NCBI RefSeq assembly: GCF_000272475.1
Contig: NZ_AKFJ01000090.1
Span: forward strand, 1 to 41,306
DNA from: Novosphingobium sp. Rr 2-17
Lineage (GTDB): Bacteria > Pseudomonadota > Alphaproteobacteria > Sphingomonadales > Sphingomonadaceae
Direction of reading: 5' to 3'
DNA length: 41,306 nt
Shown piece after piece: positions 14,684-22,673 of this stretch. A program made the position numbers and the translations under genes. Numbering within the stretch: the stretch's first letter is position 1; each line of letters begins with the position of its first letter. Under the pieces are notes generated by a model. The model had not been told where the DNA came from. It saw only the letters and a list, made by a program, of their open reading frames with translations, and did no database searches.

Positions 14684-14703
14684 GGGCCGGAGATACCCGG
14701 CCC
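14684..14703 (+). terminator. Hairpin after the methyltransferase gene
   Basis: GGGCCGG (14684-14690) and CCGGCCC (14697-14703) form a perfect 7-bp GC stem with a 6-nt loop, 9 bp after the stop codon. No T-run follows. Confidence 0.5.
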
Positions 14704-14773
14704 ACCCCCCGCATTAAGATTAGACCCGCGCGCTACTTCGCTGACGTTCTTTTAAATTTGCAGGGAGAGAAGC

Positions 14774-15184
14774 ATGGTTGATGTCACCCTCGGTTGGTCG
14801 ATGCCTTCGGACCTCTTGGATGTCGTTGCATTCGGACCTCCGCCTCCCCCAGAGCACAACTTTATCAGTTACGAGCACGTCGTGTTCTTTAATAATTGCG
14901 CCACCCCAGACGGCACCATTCGCCTGACTTCCGGCGAACGCACAATTCAGGTCGAAACTGATGAGGAGGTGGACCTGTGGCTGATTCTCGAACGCTCCGC
15001 AAAGAGCGACCTTGGAAGCGTTTTGGGCATCCATGCGATGGTTGAAGGCCACCGTTATGAACCACCGGCCTCGTTGCACGGGTATACAGCCGTGCTTGTA
15101 GGCTCCGTCGCGACCCGACGATTCGAACCAAAATGGACTGGCTTCACCGCTGATTTTGAAGCCATCGTCGGGCAGTATATTTAA
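14774..15184 (+). CDS. Hypothetical protein
   Basis: A 136-residue acidic protein with a proline run near the start (AFGPPPPPEHNF). It then appears to be mainly beta, with a charged strand (QVETDEEVDLWLILER). I do not recognise a family. GGGAGAG lies just before the ATG, a good Shine-Dalgarno site. It sits between the methyltransferase gene and the replacement arfB gene and may share a transcript with the latter (63-bp gap). Confidence 0.45.
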   Translation: MVDVTLGWSMPSDLLDVVAFGPPPPPEHNFISYEHVVFFNNCATPDGTIRLTSGERTIQVETDEEVDLWLILERSAKSDLGSVLGIHAMVEGHRYEPPASLHGYTAVLVGSVATRRFEPKWTGFTADFEAIVGQYI

Positions 15185-15247
15185 GCTCGCAACCGCTCCC
15201 GGTCCTCAACCGTGGACTGGACGGTCAAGCGCAGGTAATCGGCCTGT

Positions 15248-15670
15248 ATGGTCGCTATAGCAGTCACCCGCTCAATCTGGATTGATTCCGAGGAACTCGT
15301 CGAATCCTACACTCGTGCCAGTGGGCCGGGCGGGCAGCACGTCAACACTACCGACAGCGCCGTGATGCTGCGCTTCGATGTCGCCAACTCACCGAATTTA
15401 CCGGAACCTGTAAAGCTGCGTCTCGCGAAGATTGCGGGTTCGCGGATCACTCGGGATGGGATTTTGGTCCTTCGAAGTGAGGGCACTCGATCTCAACTGA
15501 CGAACCGGCAAGAGGTCCGAGAGCGGCTTTTCGAGATGATCCGGGAGGCTATGATTGTCCCGAAAACTCGGCGGAAAACCAAGCCGACAAAAGGTAGTCA
15601 AATTCGACGCGTAGAGGGCAAAGTGAGGCGCTCTGTGATCAAACAGGGGCGGGGAAAGGTCCGGGAGTAA
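15248..15670 (+). CDS. arfB: ArfB-type peptidyl-tRNA hydrolase carried by the element
   Basis: The 140-residue protein is a complete ArfB (YaeJ). It has a class-I release-factor catalytic domain with SGPGGQHVN, GGQ at residues 28-30, and no codon-recognition domains. It ends in a basic tail (KGSQIRRVEGKVRRSVIKQG) like the one that enters the empty mRNA channel of the ribosome. ArfB hydrolyses peptidyl-tRNA on ribosomes stalled without a stop codon. The gene ends 34 bp before the remnant of a second, different arfB. After GGQHVN this copy reads TTDSAV, while the remnant reads KVATAV, so the two are diverged and not a recent duplication. I infer that the element supplies it to replace the host gene it interrupts. 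The Shine-Dalgarno site before the ATG is weak. Confidence 0.88.
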   Translation: MVAIAVTRSIWIDSEELVESYTRASGPGGQHVNTTDSAVMLRFDVANSPNLPEPVKLRLAKIAGSRITRDGILVLRSEGTRSQLTNRQEVRERLFEMIREAMIVPKTRRKTKPTKGSQIRRVEGKVRRSVIKQGRGKVRE

Positions 15671-15701
15671 CGGATTTCTGCGGGAGGAGAACCTTGATAC
15701 C

Positions 15702-15710
15702 TTCAACAAA
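15702..15710. other. Right attachment junction (attR) inside host arfB
   Basis: Homology to ArfB resumes abruptly at the AAC codon at 15705. The sequence here is TTCAACAAA; the corresponding place in the complete copy reads GTCAACACT, so TCAACA is common to both and is the likely crossover zone. To the left the sequence is phage-like and AT-richer; to the right it is GC-rich host sequence. The matching attL and the 5' half of host arfB must lie left of the window. Confidence 0.6.
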
Positions 15711-16031
15711 GTCGCGACCGCCGTTCAGTTGCGGCTCGACATCTATGCGCTGCGGCTGACCCCGCCGGTCTTCGCGCGGCTGCGCGAACTGGCTGGCAGC
15801 CGGATGACCGCGCGCGGCGAACTGCTGCTAACCGCGCGCCGCTTTCGCACCCAGGAGGCCAATCGCTCCGACGCGCGCGAGCGCCTGGAAGAACTGCTCA
15901 AGGAAGCGCACAACTTGCCCGAAAAGCGCGCGAAGTCCCGGCTCAATCGAGTAGGCAAGGAACAGCGGATCAAGGGCAAGAAGCTGCGCGGCACGGTCAA
16001 GGCCGGGCGCGGCAAAGTGAGCTTCGACTAA
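15705..16031 (+). pseudogene. arfB: 3' remnant of host arfB
   Basis: The frame from 15705 to the TAA at 16029-16031 encodes the last 108 residues of an ArfB, beginning NKVATAVQLRLD, which directly follows GGQxV in intact family members. It continues through a LAGSRMTARGELLL stretch and ends in the expected basic tail (KKLRGTVKAGRGKV). The start codon, N-terminus and GGQ are missing. In-frame sequence upstream stays open into the element but contains no ArfB sequence. A TTG at 15729 could be called a start, but the codon is simply a leucine of the family sequence. Use of GC-rich codons is typical of the host genes to the right. Confidence 0.85.
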
Positions 16032-16210
16032 AAGGTTGCGTCTGTCGCCGCGTCCGACGGGCGGCGCTCGTCCAGCATCCCGGCGGCATCTTCCAACGCC
16101 CGCGCCTCACCCTTAGTCACACTGCCTGGGCTTGGCGTGTCGCTCGGGTTCGAGCAACCGCCCAGCACGGCCAGCGCGCCTGCGATCAGTATTACGCGGA
16201 TCAGCCTCAC
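16028..16210 (-). CDS. Small lipoprotein
   Basis: A 60-residue protein with a signal peptide and lipobox (VLGGC, cysteine at residue 19), followed by a short serine/proline-rich and acidic segment. It should be lipidated and attached to the inner or outer membrane facing the periplasm. No functional domain is present. Its stop overlaps the end of the arfB remnant by 4 bp, a convergent host arrangement that also confirms that the right side of the junction is native chromosome. Confidence 0.6.
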   Translation of the reverse strand: MRLIRVILIAGALAVLGGCSNPSDTPSPGSVTKGEARALEDAAGMLDERRPSDAATDATF

Positions 16211-16246
16211 ACCGAGACTTCTTGATCGAAACGCATAGGCTCAGCG

Positions 16247-16301
16247 TTCGTCATTGGGAGCCGCCGAAGGTGGCGCGGCCCTTCCGTCTCGCAATGACGA
16301 A
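16247..16301. repeat. Intergenic inverted repeat
   Basis: TTCGTCATTG (16247-16256) and CAATGACGAA (16292-16301) are perfect 10-bp arms around a GC-rich centre. The CGTCATT/AATGACG ends resemble those of the larger element at 28281-28367, so both may be chromosomal palindromic repeats of this genome. It lies upstream of the lipoprotein gene and downstream of the DUF4112 gene. Confidence 0.5.
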
Positions 16302-16334
16302 AGGGCGGGAGTGAGACGTGCATCCCATGTGGCC

Positions 16335-16757
16335 TCACGCCTCGATGATCCGGGTATGCGGGTGGTGCTTGTCCAGATGCTTGCGGATGATCTTGAGATT
16401 GCGGGTGTTCGAACGGAACAGAAAGTCGAACACGTCGCCCGCCAGCGGTACTGCGCCGACCAGCGTGTCGAACCCGACATTGGCGGTCATCCGCGCGAGC
16501 TGCCACTTGGACATGCCCAGGTTGCGCGCTTCCCACACCAGATAGAGGCCGAGCGCCGCGCCGATCAGGTCTCCGGCGATCGGCACCAGGCCCACCACCG
16601 CATCCAGGCCGAAGCGGCGACCGCCCAGCCCCGGCAACGCGATCGCGCGTTCCAGGACGTATTCCAATGCCTCGATCCGGCGGCGCACGGAAAGGGGATC
16701 GTTTCCCAGCGGAAAGTCGATGTCCATCCGCTTTGCGCGATTTTCGCCTGCCAACAC
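16335..16757 (-). CDS. DUF4112 membrane protein
   Basis: A 140-residue protein with the DUF4112 pattern: a helical start, then FGLDAVVGLVPIAGDLIGAA (about residues 49-68) and a second similar unit, VGFDTLVGAVPLAGDVFDFL (about 93-112). These P-x-AGD repeats are short hydrophobic hairpins at the membrane. The cellular role is unknown. The start is uncertain: GTG at 16757, or ATG at 16727, which gives 130 residues. It lies 37 bp downstream of the solute-binding protein gene on the same strand. Confidence 0.7.
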   Translation of the reverse strand: MLAGENRAKRMDIDFPLGNDPLSVRRRIEALEYVLERAIALPGLGGRRFGLDAVVGLVPIAGDLIGAALGLYLVWEARNLGMSKWQLARMTANVGFDTLVGAVPLAGDVFDFLFRSNTRNLKIIRKHLDKHHPHTRIIEA

Positions 16758-16794
16758 AACCTCTGGTTTCAGTGCGGCAAGGGCGCCGCATTTG

Positions 16795-18285
16795 CTACTT
16801 GGGTAGCAGGGCCAGCGGCATCAAGGGATGCCAGCCCCATTGGTTGGCTCCGAACCCGCTGACGGTGCCGCGCACCAGCGACCAGCGGATCGGCGGACCG
16901 AAGGGAATATAGACGTTGGCGGCGGTAAGCTGCTGCTCCGCATCGGTGAGCAATACCGCCCGCTGCGCCGGGCTCGCCGCCTCCGATCCAGCCTCGGCCA
17001 CCAGCGCATCGGCCTCAGCCGAGCACAGCCCACGCCGCGCATGGCACGACAAACGGTTGAGAAACCAGGCCGCGCGGGGATAGCGCGCCACATCGTCCAC
17101 CAGCGTGAAATCGGCGGCAGTGCTGTCTTTCACCCGTTCTAGGGTAACACCGATCGTCGCAAGATCGGATGACAAACGAGCGAACAGCGTTTGCGAACCC
17201 TCTCCTTCGGGGAGGGCGATCCGCAACCGCAGGCCTACCTGGGGGCCGCCGTGCGCTGCGATCCAGGCACGCACCCTGCCCCCGGCCACGGCACGGCGCT
17301 GGTCCAGCGTTTCGCCCTTCCAACGTTCGTTGACGACGCCCAGATCACCGTCAAGGCTGGGAGTGACAATCCGGGCGCTCGGCGTCCAGCCGCCCACGCC
17401 AAAGGGCGACATCAGACCTTCCCGGTCGATCGCCATCGCCAGTGCCTCGCGGTTGGCGGGGGCCGCCAGAAAACCCTCGGCGTTCATGATCTGCAACCCG
17501 AACAGCCCGACCACGGGGTCCAGTTGGATCGTGCCGCGCAGAATGCCAACCGAACGGGTCAGCGGGAAATCCTGGATCTGCCCGCCCAGCACCAGATCGA
17601 CATCGCCCGCATTGAACGCCTCGACCGCTGCCGCGCCGGAAAGCGCGCGCAGGCTGACCATGCGGGTACGATTGGCCCAATCCTCGACCGCGGGCAGCCC
17701 CAGCTTGGTCGGATCGATCGGTCGCAACGTGGCGATCTTGCCGGTTTTGCTCAGTGTCATCGGGCCGGAGCCTGTGCCGTCGTGGATCAAGCCAAGCTCT
17801 GGTTGGGCAAGAAGCTGGAGCAGGAACGGCATCGGTCGCTTCAGGCGCACTTCGATGACGCGCCCGGCCATCGATCGGATCTGGTCGATGCCTTCCAGAT
17901 CGAGCGCCAGCGGCGTATCGTCGCCTAGCGCCTTGAGCGCCGCGAGCAGCGGCTTTCGCACCGAATCCGCCGTGATCGGATCGCCGCCGCTCCAGTTGCC
18001 GTCACGCAGGCGGAAGATGTAGCTTTGTCCGTCGTCGGTCACGATCCAGCGATCGGCCAGCGCCGGGATCACCCGGCCTTGTTCGTCGAACGCGACCAAT
18101 CCCTCGACCGTCGCGGCCCTGACGAGTTGCCCGGCAGGGGGAAGGCGAACGCCCGAGCGGAACGGATCGTCGGCCTGGCCGATCGAGGCGACCGCCAAGG
18201 ACGTGTCATCACTCGATCCGCAGGCGGCGAGCGGGACCAGGGCAAGGGCGGCCATGACCGGCAAGACGGTGCGCGACACCAACAT
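16795..18285 (-). CDS. ABC transporter solute-binding lipoprotein, family 5
   Basis: A 496-residue protein with a lipobox signal (VPLAAC, cysteine about residue 22) and the family-5 (oligopeptide/dipeptide) architecture. It has an N-terminal lobe with TVEGLVAFDEQGRVIPALAD and RLRDGNWSGGDPITADSV, and a hinge and C-terminal lobe ending in YIPFGPPIRW. It would capture peptides or other small ligands in the periplasm for an ABC importer. No permease or ATPase genes are nearby, so its transporter partner is elsewhere or it works alone. A TATAAT hexamer lies upstream on the minus strand at 18357-18362, but no good -35 box accompanies it. Confidence 0.8.
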   Translation of the reverse strand: MLVSRTVLPVMAALALVPLAACGSSDDTSLAVASIGQADDPFRSGVRLPPAGQLVRAATVEGLVAFDEQGRVIPALADRWIVTDDGQSYIFRLRDGNWSGGDPITADSVRKPLLAALKALGDDTPLALDLEGIDQIRSMAGRVIEVRLKRPMPFLLQLLAQPELGLIHDGTGSGPMTLSKTGKIATLRPIDPTKLGLPAVEDWANRTRMVSLRALSGAAAVEAFNAGDVDLVLGGQIQDFPLTRSVGILRGTIQLDPVVGLFGLQIMNAEGFLAAPANREALAMAIDREGLMSPFGVGGWTPSARIVTPSLDGDLGVVNERWKGETLDQRRAVAGGRVRAWIAAHGGPQVGLRLRIALPEGEGSQTLFARLSSDLATIGVTLERVKDSTAADFTLVDDVARYPRAAWFLNRLSCHARRGLCSAEADALVAEAGSEAASPAQRAVLLTDAEQQLTAANVYIPFGPPIRWSLVRGTVSGFGANQWGWHPLMPLALLPK

Positions 18286-18383
18286 ACGTTCGGACTAGTC
18301 CATTTCCGCCCTGACGAAAACCGCGAAGGCGGTCGCGCGAAAGATATCGCCCTGATATTATAGGACCAAAATTCCGAAGGGCT

Positions 18384-18710
18384 TCAGATCTTATGCTCGC
18401 GAGCCGGTGCCGGGCTGTCCCCTTGGCCGATCGGGGCGCGGGCCAGGCTGGGGTCGATCTCGTCAGCGAACGAGACGCCAAAGCGGTTCTCCTGAACCCA
18501 GGCGACCGATCCGGTGACCCAGCCGATATTGCGAATATCCACTTCGACGACCAGCCCGCGCACGATGCGCAAGGTTCCTTCGCCCATCATGCCGCCAGCG
18601 GACAAGTTGCGGACTTTGATCGGGTAGCTGCCGTCCAGGCCTTCGGCGCGCATGTCAGCCATGAGAAACAGGCTGTCGCGCGGGACCAGGCGATTTTCAC
18701 CGTCTTTCAT
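18384..18710 (-). CDS. PilZ-domain protein
   Basis: From the ATG at 18710 (GGAG 5 nt upstream) the product is 108 residues, almost only a PilZ domain. An arginine-containing start (NRLVPRDS) is followed by a VRNLSAGGM turn, in the place of the D/NxSxxG motif, and later strands ending in FGVSFADEI. PilZ domains bind cyclic di-GMP through an RxxxR and D/NxSxxG pair. The RxxxR is partial here (R8 and R12), so binding is uncertain. A longer frame up to 18782 has no better start. Confidence 0.7.
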   Translation of the reverse strand: MKDGENRLVPRDSLFLMADMRAEGLDGSYPIKVRNLSAGGMMGEGTLRIVRGLVVEVDIRNIGWVTGSVAWVQENRFGVSFADEIDPSLARAPIGQGDSPAPAREHKI

Positions 18711-18904
18711 GAGCTCCGTCCGGTTCCTCGAACCGCCCCGCCAGGCATCCCGCCCTCGTGGCGACAGGCATGGCGCGCGCATTCAACCGTGCGACCCTAG
18801 GTGGCAAATGGCAAACAAACGTTTAACACGCTTGCCCGCCACACCTGCGGGTCTGCTCGCCCCCATCGCCGGGGGCCGGTCACCAGCCCCCGTAAACGAG
18901 AACG

Positions 18905-19363
18905 TCAATCGTCGCGCGAGACCTTTTCACGGCGCTCGTGCGCTTCCTGCGCCTCGACCGTCATCGTCGCGATCGGACGAGCTTCCAGTCGGCCCAGGCC
19001 GATCGGCTCGCCGCTCACTTCGCAATAACCGTATTCGCCTTCCTCGATCCGGCGCAGGGCCGAATCGATCTTGGCGATCAGCTTGCGCTGGCGATCGCGG
19101 GTACGCAGTTCGATGCCCCAATCGGTCTCGCTCGAAGCGCGGTCGTTGAGGTCGGGTTCGCGCAAGGGACCATCCTGAAGCTGCTGCAAGGTCCCGGCGG
19201 ACGCATCGAGGATCGAGCGCTTCCAGGCCAACAGCAGCTTGCGGAAATATTCCAACTGCGCTTCGTTCATATAGGCTTCGTCGTCGGTGGCGGAATAAGC
19301 CCCACCGATCGCGCGCTTTGCCTTGGCTAGTACGTCAATTTCGTGAGCAAGGGCCGTTGCCAT
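18905..19363 (-). CDS. dksA: DksA, RNA polymerase-binding transcription factor
   Basis: The 152-residue protein has the DksA layout: an N-terminal helix, a long coiled-coil hairpin with an acidic tip (LREPDLNDRASSETDWGIEL), and a zinc-finger region YGYCEVSGEPIGLGRLEARP. Only one of the four canonical zinc cysteines is present (the C in YGYC), as in the alphaproteobacterial redox-independent DksA type. It enters the secondary channel of RNA polymerase and works with ppGpp to repress or activate promoters, including rRNA promoters. A promoter candidate lies upstream at 19456-19484, leaving an 86-nt leader. The adjacent PilZ gene is on the same strand, 195 bp away. Confidence 0.92.
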   Translation of the reverse strand: MATALAHEIDVLAKAKRAIGGAYSATDDEAYMNEAQLEYFRKLLLAWKRSILDASAGTLQQLQDGPLREPDLNDRASSETDWGIELRTRDRQRKLIAKIDSALRRIEEGEYGYCEVSGEPIGLGRLEARPIATMTVEAQEAHERREKVSRDD

Positions 19364-19455
19364 CCAGAGAAACTCCGCAGTGTCCTCCGCGGATCGCGAC
19401 GCCCTGCAGCTCCGAATTTGCTTCGGTAACCGTAAAACGATCCGTGGTTTGGGCG

Positions 19456-19484
19456 CCTATAGTTGCGCACCTATCGAGGCACAA
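19456..19484 (-). promoter_or_regulatory. Candidate sigma-70 promoter of dksA
   Basis: On the minus strand TTGTGC (19484-19479) and TATAGG (19461-19456) are separated by 17 bp. The transcript would start near 19449. The stretch between 19364 and 19609 contains no gene. Confidence 0.5.
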
Positions 19485-19609
19485 GCGTTAAGCGATCAAT
19501 CCCGCAAGAATTGCAAATCGCCTAAGGCTACGTCGTAAACGATTGTAATACAGGCCCGCAGCGGCAACTGCGCGCCGCGCGGCATGACCACTCCGCTCCG
19601 AGTGCCCCG

Positions 19610-20764
19610 CTAGTCCGCTTCGTCGCGGAACGGGGTGCGTTCGTTCAGTAGACGCTGATCCTGGGCGACGCCGGCGCGCTCCTGGGTCAGGAAGCCCTCG
19701 ATCGCGCGGCGCAGGCCATCGTGGACGATGTAATGGGCAGAGACGGTGCGCACCGGTTCGTAGCCACGCGCCAGCTTGTGCCCGCCTTGCGCGCCCGCTT
19801 CCACGCGCGACAAACCCAGTGCGATCGCGACATCTATCGCCTGATAATAGCACAGCTCAAAGTGGAGGAACGGCTTGTCCACCCGCGCGCCCCAATAGCG
19901 CCCGTACAGCGCATCCCCGCCGATGAAGTTGAGCGCGCCGGCAATGGGATCGCCGTCATCGTTATCCTCGTCAAAGGCCATCACCAGCACGATCCGGTCG
20001 GCCATCGTTGCCCCCAGCAGCGCGAACGCTTCGCGAGTCAGGTAGGGCTGACCCCATTTGCGCGCGCCGGTGTCCTGATAGAATTCCCAGAACGCGTCCC
20101 AATGCCGCTCCTCGATTCCATCGCCGGTCAGCGCGCGGATGGTGACCCCTTCCTGCGCCTTCGCGCGCTCCTTGCGCAGATCCTTGCGCTTGCGCGAGGA
20201 CAACGCCGCTAGGAATTCCTCGAAGCTGTGGTAACCGCGATTCTCCCAGTGGAACTGGATATCCTCGCGCAGCAGCCAGCCGGCGGCTTCGAACAGCGGC
20301 ACTTGCGCAGGCTCTATGAAAGTCGCGTGGGCGGACGACAGCCCGTGCTGGCGGCACAGCGCCTCCGCCGCGCGCAGGAGTGGTATCGCCAGATCCTCGC
20401 GCCGGGTCAGGATGCGCGGGCCAGTTGCTGGCGTGAACGGCACCGCGATCTGCAGCTTGGGGTAGTACGCTCCGCCCGCCCGGTGCCAGGCATCGGCCCA
20501 GGCATGGTCGAAGACATATTCGCCCTGCGAGTGATCCTTGAGGTAAGCGGGCAGCGCCCCGGCCAAATGCCCCTCATCATCCTCGACCACGATCGGCAAC
20601 GGCGTCCAGCCGCTGCGCCGACCAACGCTGCCCGAGCGTTCCATCGCGCTCAGGAAGGCGTGGGATACGAAAGGATTGGCGCCGTCGGTCAGCGCATCCC
20701 ACTCGTCTGCGGCACGCTCGGCAACCGAACCGCCGGCGCTGGCGATGACGTCCCCGTCGCTCAC
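19610..20764 (-). CDS. FemAB-like / DUF482 acyltransferase-fold protein
   Basis: A 384-residue protein of the peptidoglycan-biosynthesis-like DUF482 family, built of two GNAT-type lobes. Recognisable segments are NPFVSHAFLSAMERSGS near the start, GYHSFEEFLAALSSRKRKDL in the middle and YGRYWGARVDKPFLHFELCY with a QAIDVAIALGLSRVEAGAQG stretch near the end. FemAB enzymes add amino acids to cell-wall precursors; the substrate of this group is not known. Its start overlaps the end of the glycerophosphodiesterase gene by 4 bp (ATGA), so it is the last gene of the five-gene operon. Confidence 0.8.
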   Translation of the reverse strand: MSDGDVIASAGGSVAERAADEWDALTDGANPFVSHAFLSAMERSGSVGRRSGWTPLPIVVEDDEGHLAGALPAYLKDHSQGEYVFDHAWADAWHRAGGAYYPKLQIAVPFTPATGPRILTRREDLAIPLLRAAEALCRQHGLSSAHATFIEPAQVPLFEAAGWLLREDIQFHWENRGYHSFEEFLAALSSRKRKDLRKERAKAQEGVTIRALTGDGIEERHWDAFWEFYQDTGARKWGQPYLTREAFALLGATMADRIVLVMAFDEDNDDGDPIAGALNFIGGDALYGRYWGARVDKPFLHFELCYYQAIDVAIALGLSRVEAGAQGGHKLARGYEPVRTVSAHYIVHDGLRRAIEGFLTQERAGVAQDQRLLNERTPFRDEAD

Positions 20765-21588
20765 GCCCGACCTATATCACATGGGCCGTTCTTGCGGCGG
20801 CCCATCTCATCTCGCGAAGGACACTCGATCAGCTCGGGGCCTTCGAAGATTTCCGCATCTGCATGGATAGCGGCCCGCTCATGCTGTTCCGAAGTGCGTA
20901 CCGTCCAAGTAACGATCGGCAGACCGCGCCGGCGCTGGGTGGACGCGAAACCGCTGGGCAGATCGCGCACGTCGCAGGCGAGGAAATCCGGGCGCGCGTG
21001 CCACAGCGCCAGGCGGCGGCGCAAGCGTGCCCACGCCGAACGATCCTCGGCTTCCGAAACGATAAGGCCCCGCACGGTGTGGGGCGAGTGCTTCGCGTAC
21101 CAGCGCGCGACGCGTGGATCGAAACTCATCACCGCATGCCGGCCAATATATCCTTCGAGCACGCGGCGCACGGCCAGGCAAATGGCCGGGATGCGGGCGT
21201 CACGGTCGGACTTGATCTCGATCAGCACCGGCACCCGGCCGGCGATCTCGGCCAGGATCAGGCGCAAGGTCGGGATCGTCTGGGACGTACCAGCCAGGCC
21301 GATCATCCCGAGTTGCGCGGCGCTACGCCGGGCCACCAGGCCGGTCTCGGCGGTCAGGCGATCGAGGGTGTCGTCGTGGAAGACGATCGGCTGGCCGTCG
21401 CTAGACCGGCGCACGTCGATTTCCACGCCCCAGCCGGCGGCCATCGCCTGGATGACGGCTGCACGCGAATTTTCAGGTATGCCACCGTCGTGCAGGCCGC
21501 GATGCGCATACCCCCGCTCCCCGAGCCACGCGACCTTGCGCGGATCGGGAGCAGGTGCGAGCCAATGGTCAATCGGCGCGCAGAGCAA
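20761..21588 (-). CDS. Glycerophosphodiester phosphodiesterase
   Basis: A 275-residue GDPD family enzyme that splits deacylated phospholipids into glycerol 3-phosphate and an alcohol. It shows AHRG (29-32) with the catalytic histidine, PEN (40-42), EIDVR with its metal-binding acids, FHDDTLDRLT and, further on, a LIEIKSD strand. No signal peptide is present, so it acts in the cytoplasm. The start used is a TTG that overlaps the RidA gene by 20 bp; it is not well supported by a Shine-Dalgarno site. The 4-bp overlap with the FemAB-like gene indicates coupling. Confidence 0.88.
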   Translation of the reverse strand: MLCAPIDHWLAPAPDPRKVAWLGERGYAHRGLHDGGIPENSRAAVIQAMAAGWGVEIDVRRSSDGQPIVFHDDTLDRLTAETGLVARRSAAQLGMIGLAGTSQTIPTLRLILAEIAGRVPVLIEIKSDRDARIPAICLAVRRVLEGYIGRHAVMSFDPRVARWYAKHSPHTVRGLIVSEAEDRSAWARLRRRLALWHARPDFLACDVRDLPSGFASTQRRRGLPIVTWTVRTSEQHERAAIHADAEIFEGPELIECPSRDEMGRRKNGPCDIGRA

Positions 21589-22033
21589 CGATGGCGTCCA
21601 CTTCCACGGCGACGCCCAGCGGCAAAGCCGGGGCGCTGACGGCGCTGCGGGCGTGCTTGCCCGCCTCGCCGAACACCGCGACCATCAGTTCGGACGCGCC
21701 GTTGGCGACTTTGGGCTGATCGGTGAAGGCCGCCGTCGAATTGACGAAGACGCCCAGCTTGACGATGCGCTCCACCTTGTCGAGCGAACCGAGCGCGGCC
21801 TTGAGCTGCGCCAGGATCATCACCCCGCATGCCTGCGCGGCGGTCACGCCTTCTTCCAGCGAGACGTTGTCGCCCAGCCGGCCCTTGAACAGTTCGCCAT
21901 CGACGAACGGAATCTGGCCCGAGACATACGCGATCCCGCCTGCGACCACGACGGGAACGTAGGCCGCGACCGGCGCGGACGGCTCTGGCAACGTCAGGCC
22001 GAGTTCGGCCAGGCGGACATCGATTTCACTCAT
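21569..22033 (-). CDS. RidA family protein (YjgF-like)
   Basis: The 154-residue product from the ATG at 22033 has the RidA fold signatures: AGGIAYVSGQIPFVDG, then the AAQACGVMILAQLKAALGSL helix, VFVNSTAAFTD, and the final P-G-VAVEVDAIVAL strand. RidA proteins hydrolyse reactive enamine/imine intermediates made by PLP enzymes. The family's key arginine in the C-terminal SARSAV-type segment appears as KHARSAVSAP, which fits. An upstream start at 22057 would add 8 residues but has no better support. The gene overlaps the HAD phosphatase gene by 8 bp. Confidence 0.82.
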   Translation of the reverse strand: MSEIDVRLAELGLTLPEPSAPVAAYVPVVVAGGIAYVSGQIPFVDGELFKGRLGDNVSLEEGVTAAQACGVMILAQLKAALGSLDKVERIVKLGVFVNSTAAFTDQPKVANGASELMVAVFGEAGKHARSAVSAPALPLGVAVEVDAIVALRAD

Positions 22034-22673
22034 GGACTTGTAGATCCTTTTCTTCACTAGTCAGGCTGTCCAGCAGCCAGGGCAAGGCGCTATCCCAATC
22101 GTCGATCCGGGCATGGGCATGGCCGGCGATGTGCGCGCAGGTGATATGGGGGGCGATGCGGCCCTCGGCACACAAGTGCAACCTACGCACATGTGGCGTC
22201 ACTTCGAAGACCGAGCCGTGATGCTGCGACAGATCGTCGATGAAGACCGCGCGGCTGGGCTGGTATTCGTCGAGGATGGCCTTGAGCGCCGGGCCTTTCG
22301 GACCCTGGTTGGTGTAGACCGGAAGGTCCATCCCATGCCCCAGCAACTGCGCGCGCCGCGCATCGCGGCGAAAGTCCATCAGGTTCGTCAGCACCACCAC
22401 GTCCGCATGCTCGCGGATGCTGGCGATTGCCGCGACGGCCCCTTCGACCGGGGTCTGGCGATGCATCTGGCCATCGAAGAACAAGTTCAGCAGCCGCCAG
22501 ATCTCGTCCTCCGGCACCGGCGAGCCATCCCTGGCGTAGCGCATCGCGCGCACGAAATCGTTGCCGCCCAGATCGAAGGTGACGCCTTCCTCCTCGCCCA
22601 GCCAGTCGGCGAAATGCTGCACCATGTACAACAGCACTTCATCGCAATCGGTGATCAACAGCGGCCGGCTCAT
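22026..22673 (-). CDS. HAD-superfamily hydrolase
   Basis: From the ATG at 22673 the product is 215 residues. It begins LLITDCDEVLL, in which DCDEV takes the place of the HAD motif I DxDxT/V nucleophile pair. VVLTNL is motif II (T/S), the PKGPAL lysine is motif III, and VFIDDL is motif IV with the metal-binding aspartates. It is thus a likely phosphatase with unknown substrate. The start overlaps the stop of the DUF3572 gene as ATGA. A longer upstream frame was rejected because of this tight coupling. Confidence 0.82.
   Translation of the reverse strand: MSRPLLITDCDEVLLYMVQHFADWLGEEEGVTFDLGGNDFVRAMRYARDGSPVPEDEIWRLLNLFFDGQMHRQTPVEGAVAAIASIREHADVVVLTNLMDFRRDARRAQLLGHGMDLPVYTNQGPKGPALKAILDEYQPSRAVFIDDLSQHHGSVFEVTPHVRRLHLCAEGRIAPHITCAHIAGHAHARIDDWDSALPWLLDSLTSEEKDLQVHE

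Noticed and set aside
15729..16031. Independent small gene starting at TTG 15729
   Set aside because: The TTG is a leucine inside conserved ArfB sequence, and family homology extends 8 codons further upstream. It is the 3' remnant of a cut gene.
20228..22060. 610-codon plus-strand open frame
   Set aside because: It is antisense to RidA, GDPD and FemAB-like genes, which carry clear family motifs. Long antisense frames are expected in GC-rich DNA.
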